64,000 bases of DNA from the NCBI GenBank assembly GCA_030015575.1, contig JASDDO010000014.1:166627911-166691910 (forward strand), in the 5' to 3' direction. This document shows positions 9,702 through 20,422 of the stretch, piece by piece (position 1 is the stretch's first letter; every line of letters starts with the position of its first letter). The position numbers and the translations under genes were made by a program. The notes under the pieces are model-generated. The model did not search any database, had not been told where the DNA came from, and was given only the letters and a program-made list of their open reading frames with translations. The DNA is from Agapanthus africanus (taxonomy: Eukaryota; Streptophyta; Magnoliopsida; Asparagales; Amaryllidaceae).

Positions 9702-12616
9702 ATGGATCCATCTCCATCGAACTTCTTTTCCACTACCCTGCCGCCGTCCGTTGGTGCGCAGAATCCACCTCGCATCTCTCTCCAGGAGAGGTGTTATCCT
9801 ACACGAGGCCCACTTTCCACTTGTCTTTCCATTCCACCAGCCAACGGGAAAATTTTCAAATAAAACTCCAATACATCAACCTTCTACCAAAATTTCACGG
9901 TCTCGAGTCTGAAGACGCATACGTGTTTATCACGAAATTTGAAAATGTATGCGCAATGATGGGTACTTCACAGCTTTCTGTGGATGCTTTCCGTCTACGT
10001 CTTCTCCCATTCACTTTGTGCGATTTAGCCGAGAAGCGGCTATATAACACTACCGCACATTCCATTTCAAATTGGGACGAATTCGTCAAAGCATTCCTTA
10101 AGAAATTCTACCCACATCAAAAGACAGCTCGAGTCCGTAGCGAAATCTATCAATTCACCCAGCTTCCAAACGAAACATTTTCAAAATGTCTTGAACGTTT
10201 CAAGGATCTATTAATCCAATGTCCACATCACGGCATCCCGAGATGGGAACTGTGCCGAATCATATATGATGACATTACTCCTTACACAAGACAGTCCCTT
10301 GAATCGATGTGTCAAGGCAACTTTATAACTAAAGATGATGGGGAAGCCTGGAAATTTCTAGAAGATTTCGCTGAAAAATCTTTACAGTGGGAGGGTGTGA
10401 GTCAATCGTCTAGGGATGGCAATGATATTTCCATAGGAGTTAGAGCTGACATTGCAGCCATCAATAAGAAACTCGAGAATATGGAAAACAAATTTTTAGC
10501 AGCCGCCCTAAGTCAAATATCACTCTCTAAAACTGTATGTGGCTGTTGTTCTGATCCGTCTCACTTGACGGAAGAGTGTCCGTTTCAAGGTCATGAGCAT
10601 ACCAATGCCGCATTTCAAAGACCTAGAAACGATCCATCTTCCTCCACATATGATCAGGGTTGGAGGAATCACCCTAACTTTGCTTGGAACCAATCACAAT
10701 CTCAAAACACGGTTCCAACCCAACACAATTTCCAAAGGGTCCATCCACCACAACAGCAACCACAACTTCTATTGAGTCAGCACCCCTTCCAATCACAAAA
10801 CTTTCAAAATCCGGCCAACACTTTTGCACCGTCTAGTCCTTTGCAATTGACCGGTACAGATAATACATCTGCACTAGCACAAACCTTGGATACTTTCATG
10901 AAACAATCCATCCAAGGGACGGCAAGTTTGCAATCTTCCGTTGAGAATGTAATGAAGATCATTATCTCTCAAAATGAGAACATCAAATCGATGGAAGAAC
11001 AAATTGCACAACTAAAAGCCGAAATGAGTGCAAGAGAGAAAGGGAAACTTCCAGCTCAACCTTTACCTAATCCTAGCTATTCACATCATGTGGATGAGAT
11101 CACGTTGAGATCTGGAAGAGTGCTTGACCATCACCTTGGGGAAGAGTTTGATGATACAGAAAAATCAATCAATAACACCCCGGCTGAGACCTTTCCTCAC
11201 ACACACACTTCTACTTCTGACCCCAGTTCTTCTACCCCACCATCTTCTTCCGAGCCTATTCTTCGTTTCCCAAAAGGCTCGCCACTTCAGCCCACCTCTT
11301 TTACCCCTCCACGGACGATCCCCACTTCTATTTTGGGATCGGTTCCACACACACTTTCTTCTCCTATGATGGACCCAGCGCTTATTGCTAAAGCACCTTA
11401 TCCTAATCGGTTAAGGGCTAACTCACCGAGTCCACATATGGAGAAGATTATGAACATTTTTAAGCAAGTAAACACCAACATCCCTCTCCTAGATGCTATC
11501 CAACAAGTTCCGTCCTATGCAAAAACTCTTAAGAACTTGTGCACTAGGAAGAGGAAGACTCAAGCGCCCAAGAAGATATTCATGGAAAAAACAATAGACA
11601 CGGCTTTCCCCCAACAATTACCGAGGAAACGTAAGGATCCAGGATATCCTACTATTTCCGTTTCTATTGGGGAAAAACACATTAACCGTGCTCTACTAGA
11701 CCTTGGCGCTAGTATTAACTTGCTTCCATACTCAGTCTATGAGCAATTAGGGATCGGAGAGTTGAAGCCAACCAATTGCACTCTCCAGATGGCTGACCGA
11801 TCAATCACCAAACCTAGGGGTGAACTGGAGGATGTGTTAATAAAAATCGGGGAATTTATATTCCCTATGGATTTTATTGTAATTGATACACAGCCTGTAG
11901 CGAACCCACGAAATCAAATTCCGGTGATTTTAGGTCGCCCCTTTTTGGCCACTTCCAATGCAATAATCAACTGTCGTAATGGTTCTATGACCCTATCTTT
12001 CGGGAATAGGTCAATAGAGCTGAACATTTACAAGTTGGGAAGTGTACCCTCCGAACCTACTGCTCAGGTCTGTTCTGTCGACTTAATGGATGTCGACAGC
12101 AGCGAATTTGATGATCTTCCTGATACCGATCTTGACTCTTTTCATATGTTGTTGTTTGACCCAACTATGTATCATACACATACGGACTCTTCCACCGAAA
12201 TGTCCGGGTCAACAACTAACACTGATTATGAACTGCTTTTAGAGTCTGAAGATCACCCCGCACTTTGTGATGATATTATTCATCGGGGTATAGATGGAAC
12301 TTTTGAGGAGATCTTCGCTAATGAACTCGCATTTTTGAATGACACGGGTGTTGAGATGAATCATCTTCCAATCACTGAAATTGAACCTCCACCCCTTCTT
12401 TTGAACTGTAATAAGAATGCGAGTAATCCATCACATTCACTGCATCGTCTCTCCAATACGAGACGCACATACATTCTATTCCACCACTTGACCTTTCCCC
12501 ACTTCTTCTTCCACCAACAAGAGCACTGTATTGATAAATTTTTTGAATGGTTGGTGTCAACATTTGGTCTTTGCAAAGCTTGGCATCGACCACTGATTTT
12601 TGACCCCCACTTGTGA
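9702..12616 (+). pseudogene. gag: Athila-like Gag-protease polyprotein, one frameshift near the start
   Basis: The 941-codon frame from 9791 is open to 12616. The likely true start is the ATG at 9702 (MDPSPSNFFSTTLPPSVGAQ), which runs in another frame and must shift near 9840 to reach KLQYINLLPKFHGLESEDAY. In the 9791 numbering, the gag core spans about residues 30-190 and a CCHC knuckle lies at 250-263 (C250, C253, H258, C263). A Q-rich stretch and a coiled coil (~360-415) follow. The protease has DLGAS at 637-641 and ILGRPF near 713-718. The C-terminal ~110 residues (FANELAFLNDT..., EWLVSTFGLCKA) are shared with element C. RT and integrase are absent. One frameshift is the only clear lesion. 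Confidence 0.88.
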
Positions 12617-14037
12617 TTTTAAAAGATTAACATTGCATAACTCAAGTTTGGGGGGGGTATGTTTTTCTGGCTCTTGAAAAGAAATTTTTTACAAAATGAT
12701 GAGCCAAAAATAAGTTTTGGGAGGTTCTTCACTTAAATATTTTGTCCCCACTAATAAATTCCTCCCAAGCTTACAGGTTTTTGAGCTTTAGCAGATGGCA
12801 ACAGTGAGGACACTGTTGAAAACAAGTTTGGGGGAGGTTTGTGCTTATTTTCGCATCATTTGCATATCATTAGCATAAGCACAAAACATTTTTGAAAACC
12901 GATAAAAATTTAAAAATTTTCAAAACTATAAAAATATTTTTTGTACATAAATAAGATAATGAAAGTTTAGATAGTGAACAATTACATCTATGAGATTAGA
13001 AAAATTTAAGAAAACCAAGAAAATTAGAAGTTTTCTTATACGAACTAGTAATAAGTAGTTATGAGCCGTTGTCCCAAGGGTTAGTAAGATGAAAGACGTC
13101 ACTAATCTGAGGATAAAAATAAGTCTGAAAAATAGTTTCTATTCTGGAAGCCAAACATTTTGAACGTTGATACCCTGCTATTCGCACTTACACACGTCTT
13201 GAAGCCTGGGATAGTAGAGGATACCTTGAAATGCTCTTGTCTTAAAGCCAAAAGTATGAAGGAAATAAGAAAGAAAAGTGAATAAAAAATATAAAATGGT
13301 GAGAAAAATGGACACTGGTTTTGTTATCACCAAGGGCAATAAAAAATGTATAGCGAGGGTGCTTCTTCACCTAGTGCCCTAAGGCCAACTGGTCTGGGAG
13401 TCACTGCTATGCCTAAGGTGGTGCAAGACGAGGAAAATACACTAAATAAGCAAGCACATGAGTAATCGGTCGGTTAGTACCTCAAGAAGTATTAACGGTC
13501 GCATGAAAGTGTGTGAGCAATCTCATCTAAATATTCATTAATTAAAAAGTACTGAGGCTGATGGGCAAGAGTATGATAGCTTGAATTGAATTCTCCGGGT
13601 GTAGGGATGTCCTTTACACACACGCAGGGTTATATGATCGATGTTTGGAAGAAAGATAGGAATGAAGAATAAGACGATATTTTATTGAGGGAGGACGTGA
13701 TTTCTGACATCTTTTCATGACCATTAAGATAGGGCTCATGACAACCGAAAAGCTAGCTTAGTTGGAAACCCTAATTTTCAAGGCTTTTCTTTTACAATTC
13801 TTGTCTTTAAATGTAATATTCATGATCTTTCTTTTATTATTGGATTTTGTGGGTGCAATCCGCTGAAAACCCTCAGGAGACAACACTCCTCCTACTAGGG
13901 ACACCTAGAGGTTTAAAGGCTTGTTGCACGTGCTCAGTGCAATCGTGTTGCCTACGAAAGTGTGCTAGTTAGCTTTTCTCTTTCTTTATTTTCTCCTTCT
14001 CTTTTTAATAAAACATTCGCTCGAGACGATCGAAATT
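12617..14037 (+). other. 3' non-coding region with G-runs, Athila-like element
   Basis: No gene is visible. Two purine-run motifs like the true PPT occur at 12643-12659 (AAGTTTGGGGGGGGTA) and 12823-12837 (AACAAGTTTGGGGGAGG). Stretches around 13350-13500 and 13550-13760 match element C in reverse orientation (about 46560-47000), for example the phrase on catgacaaccgaaaa. The region is therefore conserved between the two families although it is non-coding. Confidence 0.7.
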
Positions 14038-14050
14038 AAGTTTGGGGGTA
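14038..14050 (+). other. Polypurine tract, Athila-like element
   Basis: AAGTTTGGGGGTA lies directly before the LTR start TGATCAGTC at 14053. This is the expected plus-strand priming site and is the same as in element C on the minus strand (46262-46274). Confidence 0.85.
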
Positions 14051-14052
14051 TT

Positions 14053-15854
14053 TGATCAGTCAAAAATAATGTATTTTTAACACGGCAATTTCCCCATCTT
14101 TTGCATACATTTAGAAGTGTTCGGTATTCATATTTCACATATTAGCAAATCAGTCGTAAAATATCAGATTTCATGTATTAGACTTTTAAACCGACACTTT
14201 AAGGGAAATTAACCGCATTTCATGGCATCGCATCATTTCTGTATTTGCGCAACACTTGTCTTGAGTCTGTGCAGGAAATACGGAAGAAAAGCAAAAGAGT
14301 TGATCAAAAATACGCCAACTAAATCATTTCAGATCTGGTAGCCATTCAGATGGAGAAATACAAATCAATACATCAAAAGAAGGCCCATGAGACATCGCAA
14401 GACTGTACCAGAAATATCAAAGCCCAAGGCCCACAAGTAGCCGCGGATCCGCGGCAGGAGCTTGCTTGAGCCGCGGATCCGCCGCATTATTGCCACGTCA
14501 GCGCTTTATTTTTAGTGCAAAATTCCTAGCTCTGGTCCCACATCTCATTGTGTTACGTCAAATTCCATAATTCTCCAGAAGCTACTGCCAGATCAGCAAA
14601 GAAGATTAAGCAAGGCTAATCCTAATTAAGCTCCTAACTAATCTCTCCTAGAAGCTTCTCCTTTAACTAACTTTTGGAGGGAAATTCAAATTTCCTCAAC
14701 AAACTTTTGGAGGGAAACTAGAATTTGAAAACCTAGATCTAGGGTTTGGATATCTATAAATAGGAACCTAGACCTAGGGTTAAAGGCTAATCAATCTTTA
14801 GGGAATCAATTTTAGTTAATCTTTCCCTCTTTCATCATCTTCTTCCACAAGTCTAGTGACAAGGCTTGTGCGAAACCCTAACCCTAATTCCACTCCAAAT
14901 TCAAGATCTTGAGTGCCAATTAAGCAAGAAGCCTTCAACCTTTTAGGAGCCGAGCCGATCTTCAATCGGGCAAGTGATCCAAGCCGATCCGCGACCCACG
15001 GAGACGAGCGAAGCCAAATCGACGATCGAGTTCTTCCTCTTGTAGTTCTTGAGCGAATGTAATGAAATTGTTGATATAAATAAAAGGTGAAATTCTTTAA
15101 TCTTGCTTTCTTTTAATTCTTGCATCATGATTCGATCTCAATTTGTAATTGTAGTTCTTGTGATGATGTTTGAGTAAAAACTCCGCTCGTAAAGGCGTCG
15201 AGACGATTGTAGAATGATGATGTAACAAATCTTAATACGATTTTTAAGTCCTACGAGTTTTGTAAACCCTAGCAAGTTCAAGAATCGATGACCTAGTTTC
15301 GTAGCGATGCTTTCTTGATTGTGATCGCTCGAAATTAGGGATCTACGATCGTTTCTTGAATTTACTAGAGGCTAGAATGTGAATGATATCGACGAAAGAA
15401 CAAGGGATAAGATAAAAACCTAGTTTCACAAGAAATCCCTAATTCTCGATCGATCATCATCGATCTAGTATCAACTCATCGAAGGATAAGAATACGTCAT
15501 TGTAAGATTACATCACATCTATAGATCCGATCGATTCCTACGAGCCTCATTTAGATTCTTGATATTTGGTTGGAAAAATCATCAAACTATCAATTCTTGA
15601 TTCTATCTTTTTCTTGTTATTAGATCTAGATTTTCTAATTCTTGAAATTCAAATATAAATCATGAATTGTTTGTTTTCTTTTCATTAAAGTTTCGACTCA
15701 TCTACTTCAAAAGACGAACGATTACACTTTCCCTGTGGACGATCCGTACTTACTAACGCGCTACAACCGACACCGTTATTGATTGCGGTCAAATATTTTT
15801 GGTTGTGATTTCTTTACAATTTCCTACAAACACAACGGAAAATCTTTACAATCA
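14053..15854 (+). repeat. 3' LTR, Athila-like element
   Basis: The LTR starts TGATCAGTC and ends CTTTACAATCA, so it has TGAT...ATCA termini and is 1802 bp long. A TATA box (CTATAAATA) lies at about 14754-14762. Near the 3' end the segment CGACACCGTTATTGATTGCGG (about 15767-15787) is shared with element C LTRs. The right flank returns to Tat-1 gag sequence. Confidence 0.85.
14754..14762 (+). promoter_or_regulatory. TATA box in the Athila-like LTR
   Basis: CTATAAATA lies about 700 bp into the LTR. It is a reasonable RNA polymerase II promoter for the element. In this 3' LTR copy it would drive transcription outwards into Tat-1. Confidence 0.6.
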
Positions 15855-15946
15855 AGAAGTCCCCCATTGTATGATAGAGGAGCGGTATTTTTCTTATCGG
15901 CTCTTAGATTTCTTCGGTCGACGAGACTAATATTCGTCAAGAATAG
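15855..15946 (-). pseudogene. gag: Second piece of Tat-1 gag
   Basis: This 92-bp stretch lies between the Athila-like 3' LTR and the Tekay-like left LTR. On the minus strand it continues the reading frame of the gag piece ending at 23271 (...WQKFQDSM, then FLTNISLVDRRNLRAD). It is the bridge that links the two insertions to one host element. Confidence 0.6.
15942..15946. repeat. Left target-site duplication of the Tekay-like element G
   Basis: AATAG stands before the LTR. CATAG follows the other LTR at 23271-23275. The two match in four of five bases, so this is a slightly decayed 5-bp duplication. Confidence 0.65.
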
Positions 15947-18854
15947 TGGCACGCCCCGCTTCCCAGTATACGGGCAGAGGACGCGACGAGGCCGCTACGT
16001 ATTTACTGTGAAGTAAATACGCTAAGCGTATCTAAGCAATATAAAATAAAAGCACAAGAGATAAGATATAATCAAAACAGCAACTTTATTTATTCACATT
16101 CTTTCTGTACAATACATGGAAAGTAAATACAACTGATAAAAAAGCAATTCCTAAACAATGCCATAACAGAAATAAAAAGTACTGAATGGAAAGTGTACAA
16201 TGAACTAGAGCTCGGGGTCTTCACTGAATTGGTCCAAGTCTTCAGCAGTGGGCTCGATCTCTGACGTGTCCAGATCATCTGACGACATTCAAAGAAGAAA
16301 GAAAGAGAATGTCGTCAGCGAACAGATCGCTCAGTAAGTCCCAAAGATAAGAGGGAATAGAATAGACAGAATAAGAAGTAGCTTTTAAAGTTGTATTATA
16401 TTGTTATGATGTTGTGTTAACGATGTTTTTTGTAGCTTGGTACAGAAGGATGCAAGTGTATACGAGAGAGGTCCCTATATGCTAGAGACTAAGGCAAATG
16501 GAAGTACAAGGCTCCGTTATACAACCCGAAACAACGGCAAATGTATTCAGGTTAGGTGTCTTAAATCTTGCAGTCTCGTGCCGCTTCTAACACCTTCCGT
16601 ACCAATCTACCTCTTAAACCCCGCGATATCTTTATTGTATTGTTTGTATTGTATTGCAACTTGTATTGTCTTGTAATATAGATTGTATAATTGAATGACT
16701 TGCCGAAACCATGATATCAGTAAATGGATCTAACTGGAGAATCATGGATGTAACCGGAGAATCATATAAATGGAAGTATATCCATGGTTCAGTTCACTCA
16801 ATACAGATTGAATAGATTGAATATATGTATTCATGGATTCATATTGAATTTTAGTTTGTACTTGAATCATATTCAAGTCAGATTATTATAATGAGACTCG
16901 GTCTGAGTCAGACAATTTGAAAAGAAATTGAAGTCCTGAATTAGGTTTTGGTGTTATCGGTAACCGCTGCACATGGGCGGCGGGATTTATGTCTCTTTCA
17001 AAGACGATTACCGTATTGATAACACCGTTTGTTAAGTTGTCTACCTTAGATAGGCAAGCACCCACTTCTCCGGCTCCCTGAGGCTCAAAAGATTGATCCC
17101 GCTTAAACCTATATTTACTAGGGTCCTCAGGGTAAATTATAGAACTTGAAGGGGTTTTATGTAAAAATACTGTTGTATAGTTTTCAAAATACACCCCAAG
17201 TATTTATTAATCGTATTTAGAGTTGTAATGAATGTAGATTTTATATTGTGATATTTCTAGTGAAAATATCCTATTTTCATAATAATTGGTATTTATTTGT
17301 AATATTGGTTTTGTATGAAATTCATAGTATTTTAAGGTAAATTGATTCTTGTGATTTTTAGAAAAAGGTGTAATATTTATATCATAATAAAATAGGTATT
17401 TTAATGATAATTATACATATAGTTATACAAAAATAATCTTAACATATATTTTATATTCTAAAAATCTCATTTTCTTAAGATATCGTATTTTAAATCTTTC
17501 GAGACCGAATGCTCCTTGCGGAGGTCTGAATCTCGCACTACTAAGCCCGAGAATGTGCGATAATCCGCACCATCCCAAACGGGTTCCCAAAAATGGGTTG
17601 TAGCGGCGCTTTGCAAAGATTTGTATAAATACTAAATCCTTTAGAAAACAGTTTTATTAAATAAATAGTATTTATATGAAAATGTGTCGTTTTCCCGTAT
17701 TCTATATTCCCAAGGGTATTGTGCTATGTTGCATATGAGTGTGTGAGGAGGTAGGTTATTGCCTCGTGATCTACTTAAAGGTATAGCAAGTTTTGTGATG
17801 TTAAATGTAGAATTGAAACTATGTGGTATTTAAATGAAAATACGGTAAAATGAAATAGCGATTACTTTTGATTTGAAACTTGATCAATATGGTTGATTAA
17901 TGTTCAATAGTCAACATGAATTGGTTTAAGCATGATTGTATCAAAGAAAAGTGAGGTTTTATAAAGAATCCGACTCAGAAATTGGATTTGTTCCGATTCC
18001 GTCGTGTTTTATAATTCGTATTTCTAGAATATAATAAAGAAGTTAGAAATGGGACTTACGAGTTTAGGAAAACAAGGAGAGGGAGATGGATCGGAAGGAG
18101 TCACCGGTGCGTCGTTTTGTCGCCGGGAGCTCCTAGGATGGTCGTCGGAAGTTCGCCGGAAAATTCGCCGTAGCTTCGCTTCTTGCTCGTTTTCAAAGTA
18201 CACAAGTTTTCTTGAAAATTCTTGAGAGTTGGCTCAGAGTTTGGGGTGAGGGGGTAGTGTGTAGGGTTGGTATTTATAAGGTTAGGCTAGGATTAGGGTA
18301 GATGAAGGGTTTTAATTTAAAAAATGTAAAAATATGTTAAAATGCATTAAAAATGGAGTAAAAGGGACTTTATGGCTTCTCTGGAACCGATCTAAATAAA
18401 TGGAGTGTGCAGGGGGGTAGGGGAGGCCAAGAGACCCAACTTTTCAGTTGGGGACTCGGTCGTCCGGCCGATTCCGGCCGGCGGCGCCGGCCCGAGTCGG
18501 CCGGTCCACCGAGTCGGGCCGAGTCGATGGGTCGGGTGGTGGGGAGTCTTCTGGTGTAGCCTCTGGAATATTTACTTTATTGGGTGTAGTGGGATTTTTG
18601 GGATTTATCACGTGTTAACTGTTGGTATTCTAAAAACTTCAAAACAAAATAATATTAAAAATAATGTGGGGTATGGGATTTGAACTCTGGTGTCTTGGTT
18701 CAGCAATGCAAGGTATTACCAATGAGCCACAAGCTCCTTCTTGTAATTATGGAGCTAATTAATTACTTATCTTGTGCTCAGGCAATAAATACCCCTTTAA
18801 ACAATTTTGAAAAAATTGTACAAAAATTTGTATAGGAAAATTAGGGTTGTTACA
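15947..18854 (-). repeat. 3' LTR of element G
   Basis: This 2908-bp LTR starts TGGCACGCCCCGC in plus-strand reading (TGTCACGCC in the other copy, with two changed bases) and ends GTTACA. It is the downstream LTR because the element reads on the minus strand. An inverted repeat CTGACGACATTC/GAATGTCGTCAG with an AAAGAAGAAAGAAAGA spacer lies at 16279-16318. Confidence 0.88.
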
Positions 18855-18870
18855 TTCTACCCTCCTTATA
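18855..18870 (-). other. Polypurine tract of element G
   Basis: On the minus strand the sequence reads AAGGAGGGTAGAA directly before the LTR start TGTAACA. Upstream there is ATTTCAAGGATGAAATTT, close to the AATTTCGAGGACGAAATTT phrase that precedes the PPT in Tekay/Del elements. Confidence 0.8.
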
Positions 18871-19086
18871 AAAATTTCATCCTTGAAATTTTTAAAAGGA
18901 AAGTGTAACAGATTTAAGGGAAAGTTTGATGACTGAAGTACTTGATAGTGTATAACAAGAGGATGCAAGGGTTTAAAAATATGAAAAAGTCTTACCGGTG
19001 TTACTTTGACCTACAGTCTCGGTTTCTACGGCTGCTAATGTGAATGTCTGTCGCCGTGGTATATTCCTTCTAGCTGGAGGCACATT

Positions 19087-20222
19087 CTATCCTTGGAGCC
19101 TGTTTCTTTGCCCTCGAGGCATGTCCCGCATTGCTTGTTGGAATTGGTGAGCAGGCTGTGCAGGTGGTAGAGCAGGGAGTGCAAAATGAGATGCAGGAGC
19201 CTGGATATCTGGCCGCTGCGGGTAGTTAGTGTGTGTGTGAGCTGGATTGCTATTATAAGGACAATTCCCAATTCCGTGGTTGGATGCGCCACAAATTAGA
19301 CACAGGCCTTTTGCGCGCCTACAATCCTTCCACAAGTGTCCGTTTCTATGGCAGTAGTGGCAAATTTCTTCAGTTCTCCTGTGTTCAAACGATGTCCTGG
19401 AAGAAGCTCCTCCTGCTATTTGAGTGGCAGGGCGTTTCAAAACGGCAGATTAGAGTCTGAGCCTCGCCTTTATCACAGCCTCATAACTGCGGGCAGCTTC
19501 CAGAGAACCTCATGAGTTGGAAATTTCCCTGTGGCTAGTGCATCCTGGATTTCCGTGTCCAAACCTTGTTGAAATCGACGGGCTCTGATCTCATCCGTCG
19601 ATATCAAGTGTGCCGCAAATCTATTACGGTCTTGTGTTAGCTGTGTAGTATGTGATATTAAAATTTTGAAATATTGTGACATATCTTACCGACTGAGCAT
19701 GGTGAACTCAGCGTCATACTTATCTACTGACTTGACCCACATAGAACCTTGTTGTAGATGAATGAACTGTTGTTCCATGGCAAACCTGGCAATCACAGGG
19801 AAGTACTTCGCATCGAACTTATCGCGAAAAATCTTCCATTCAATGGGCTGATCAAGAAGGCTTTCTTCCGCCTTCCACCAGTTCCGTGCATTGTCCGTGA
19901 GCTGTAATTTTGACACACGAACCCAAGCTATATCTGGCACTTGTGCCGCTGCCAGCTCATATTCTATGCTTTGTGCCCATTCTTCAGCTTCAAGTGGGCT
20001 TCCCTTTCCGGAAAACTGTTTGGGGTGTAAAACCCTGAATTGCTTTACCCTAGGTGCTTCAGTCTCGGGATGGTTCAAGAGCTGCTGTTGTCCCTCTAGG
20101 AGGCTGCGGATCGCCTCAAGCAGAACTATTTGCTCGGTGGATGGAGCAGGAACAGTAGGTACGATTGGTAGTGGAGGTGGAGTGTTGTTGAAGTTGGTGC
20201 TTGTGTTGGTTGGGGAATCCAT
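19087..20222 (-). pseudogene. gag: Gag of element G, Tekay-like
   Basis: The first frame (20222-19686) starts MDSPTNTSTNFNN and holds the gag core: KQFSGKGSPLEAEEWAQSIE, LTDNARNWWKAEE and WKIFRDKFDAKYFP. An in-frame stop follows SMLSR-like sequence at 19686-19688, and about 80 bases of foreign-looking sequence separate it from RFAAHLISTDEIRARRFQQG. A frameshift near 19450 leads to a double zinc knuckle (CHYCHRNGHLWKDC, CLICGASNHGIGNC) at about 19395-19290. Gag forms the particle that carries the RNA. The stop and shift make this copy non-functional. Confidence 0.85.
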
Positions 20223-20384
20223 AACCTTGAATGAAAAAATTTAGGTTAGGACAGATTCAAAGTATATGATAGAATAAGAAATGATGGGATTCAAGGAACA
20301 TGATTGTAAAGAATGTTTTAGTTGCTGGTTCTTGTGTTATATTGCTTAGGTTGTCCACGCAGAACAGAACTGCATGATAGAGTT

Positions 20385-20422
20385 TCATACAGCTCTGACC
20401 TGCATGGGCCACCAACAAAACC
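20385..20422 (-). other. Leader and degenerate primer-binding region of element G
   Basis: On the minus strand, directly after the 5' LTR, the sequence reads GGTTTTGTTGGTGGCCC and then CAGGTCAGAGCTG. The last part resembles the 'TATCAGAGC' part of an initiator-Met PBS, but the expected TGGTATCAGAGC is not intact. I call it a probable, altered PBS. Confidence 0.4.

Larger units (their letters stand above)
8586..15854 (+). mobile_element. Athila-like gag-protease element lacking pol and its 5' LTR
   Basis: The order is an 11-bp LTR remnant (8586-8596), PBS (8599-8616), leader, gag-protease (9702-12616), 1.4 kb of non-coding sequence, PPT (14038-14050) and 3' LTR (14053-15854). There is no room for RT, RNase H or integrase between protease and PPT, so it is non-autonomous. 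It shares LTR start, PBS, leader features, G-runs and the protein C-terminus with element C. It sits inside Tat-1 gag. No target-site duplication can be read because the 5' LTR is gone. Confidence 0.85.

Noticed and set aside
16437..16676. 79-codon frame MVQKDASVYERGPYMLETKA, also at 20912-21151
   Set aside because: Present in both LTRs of G as part of the repeat; no motif and no support for translation.
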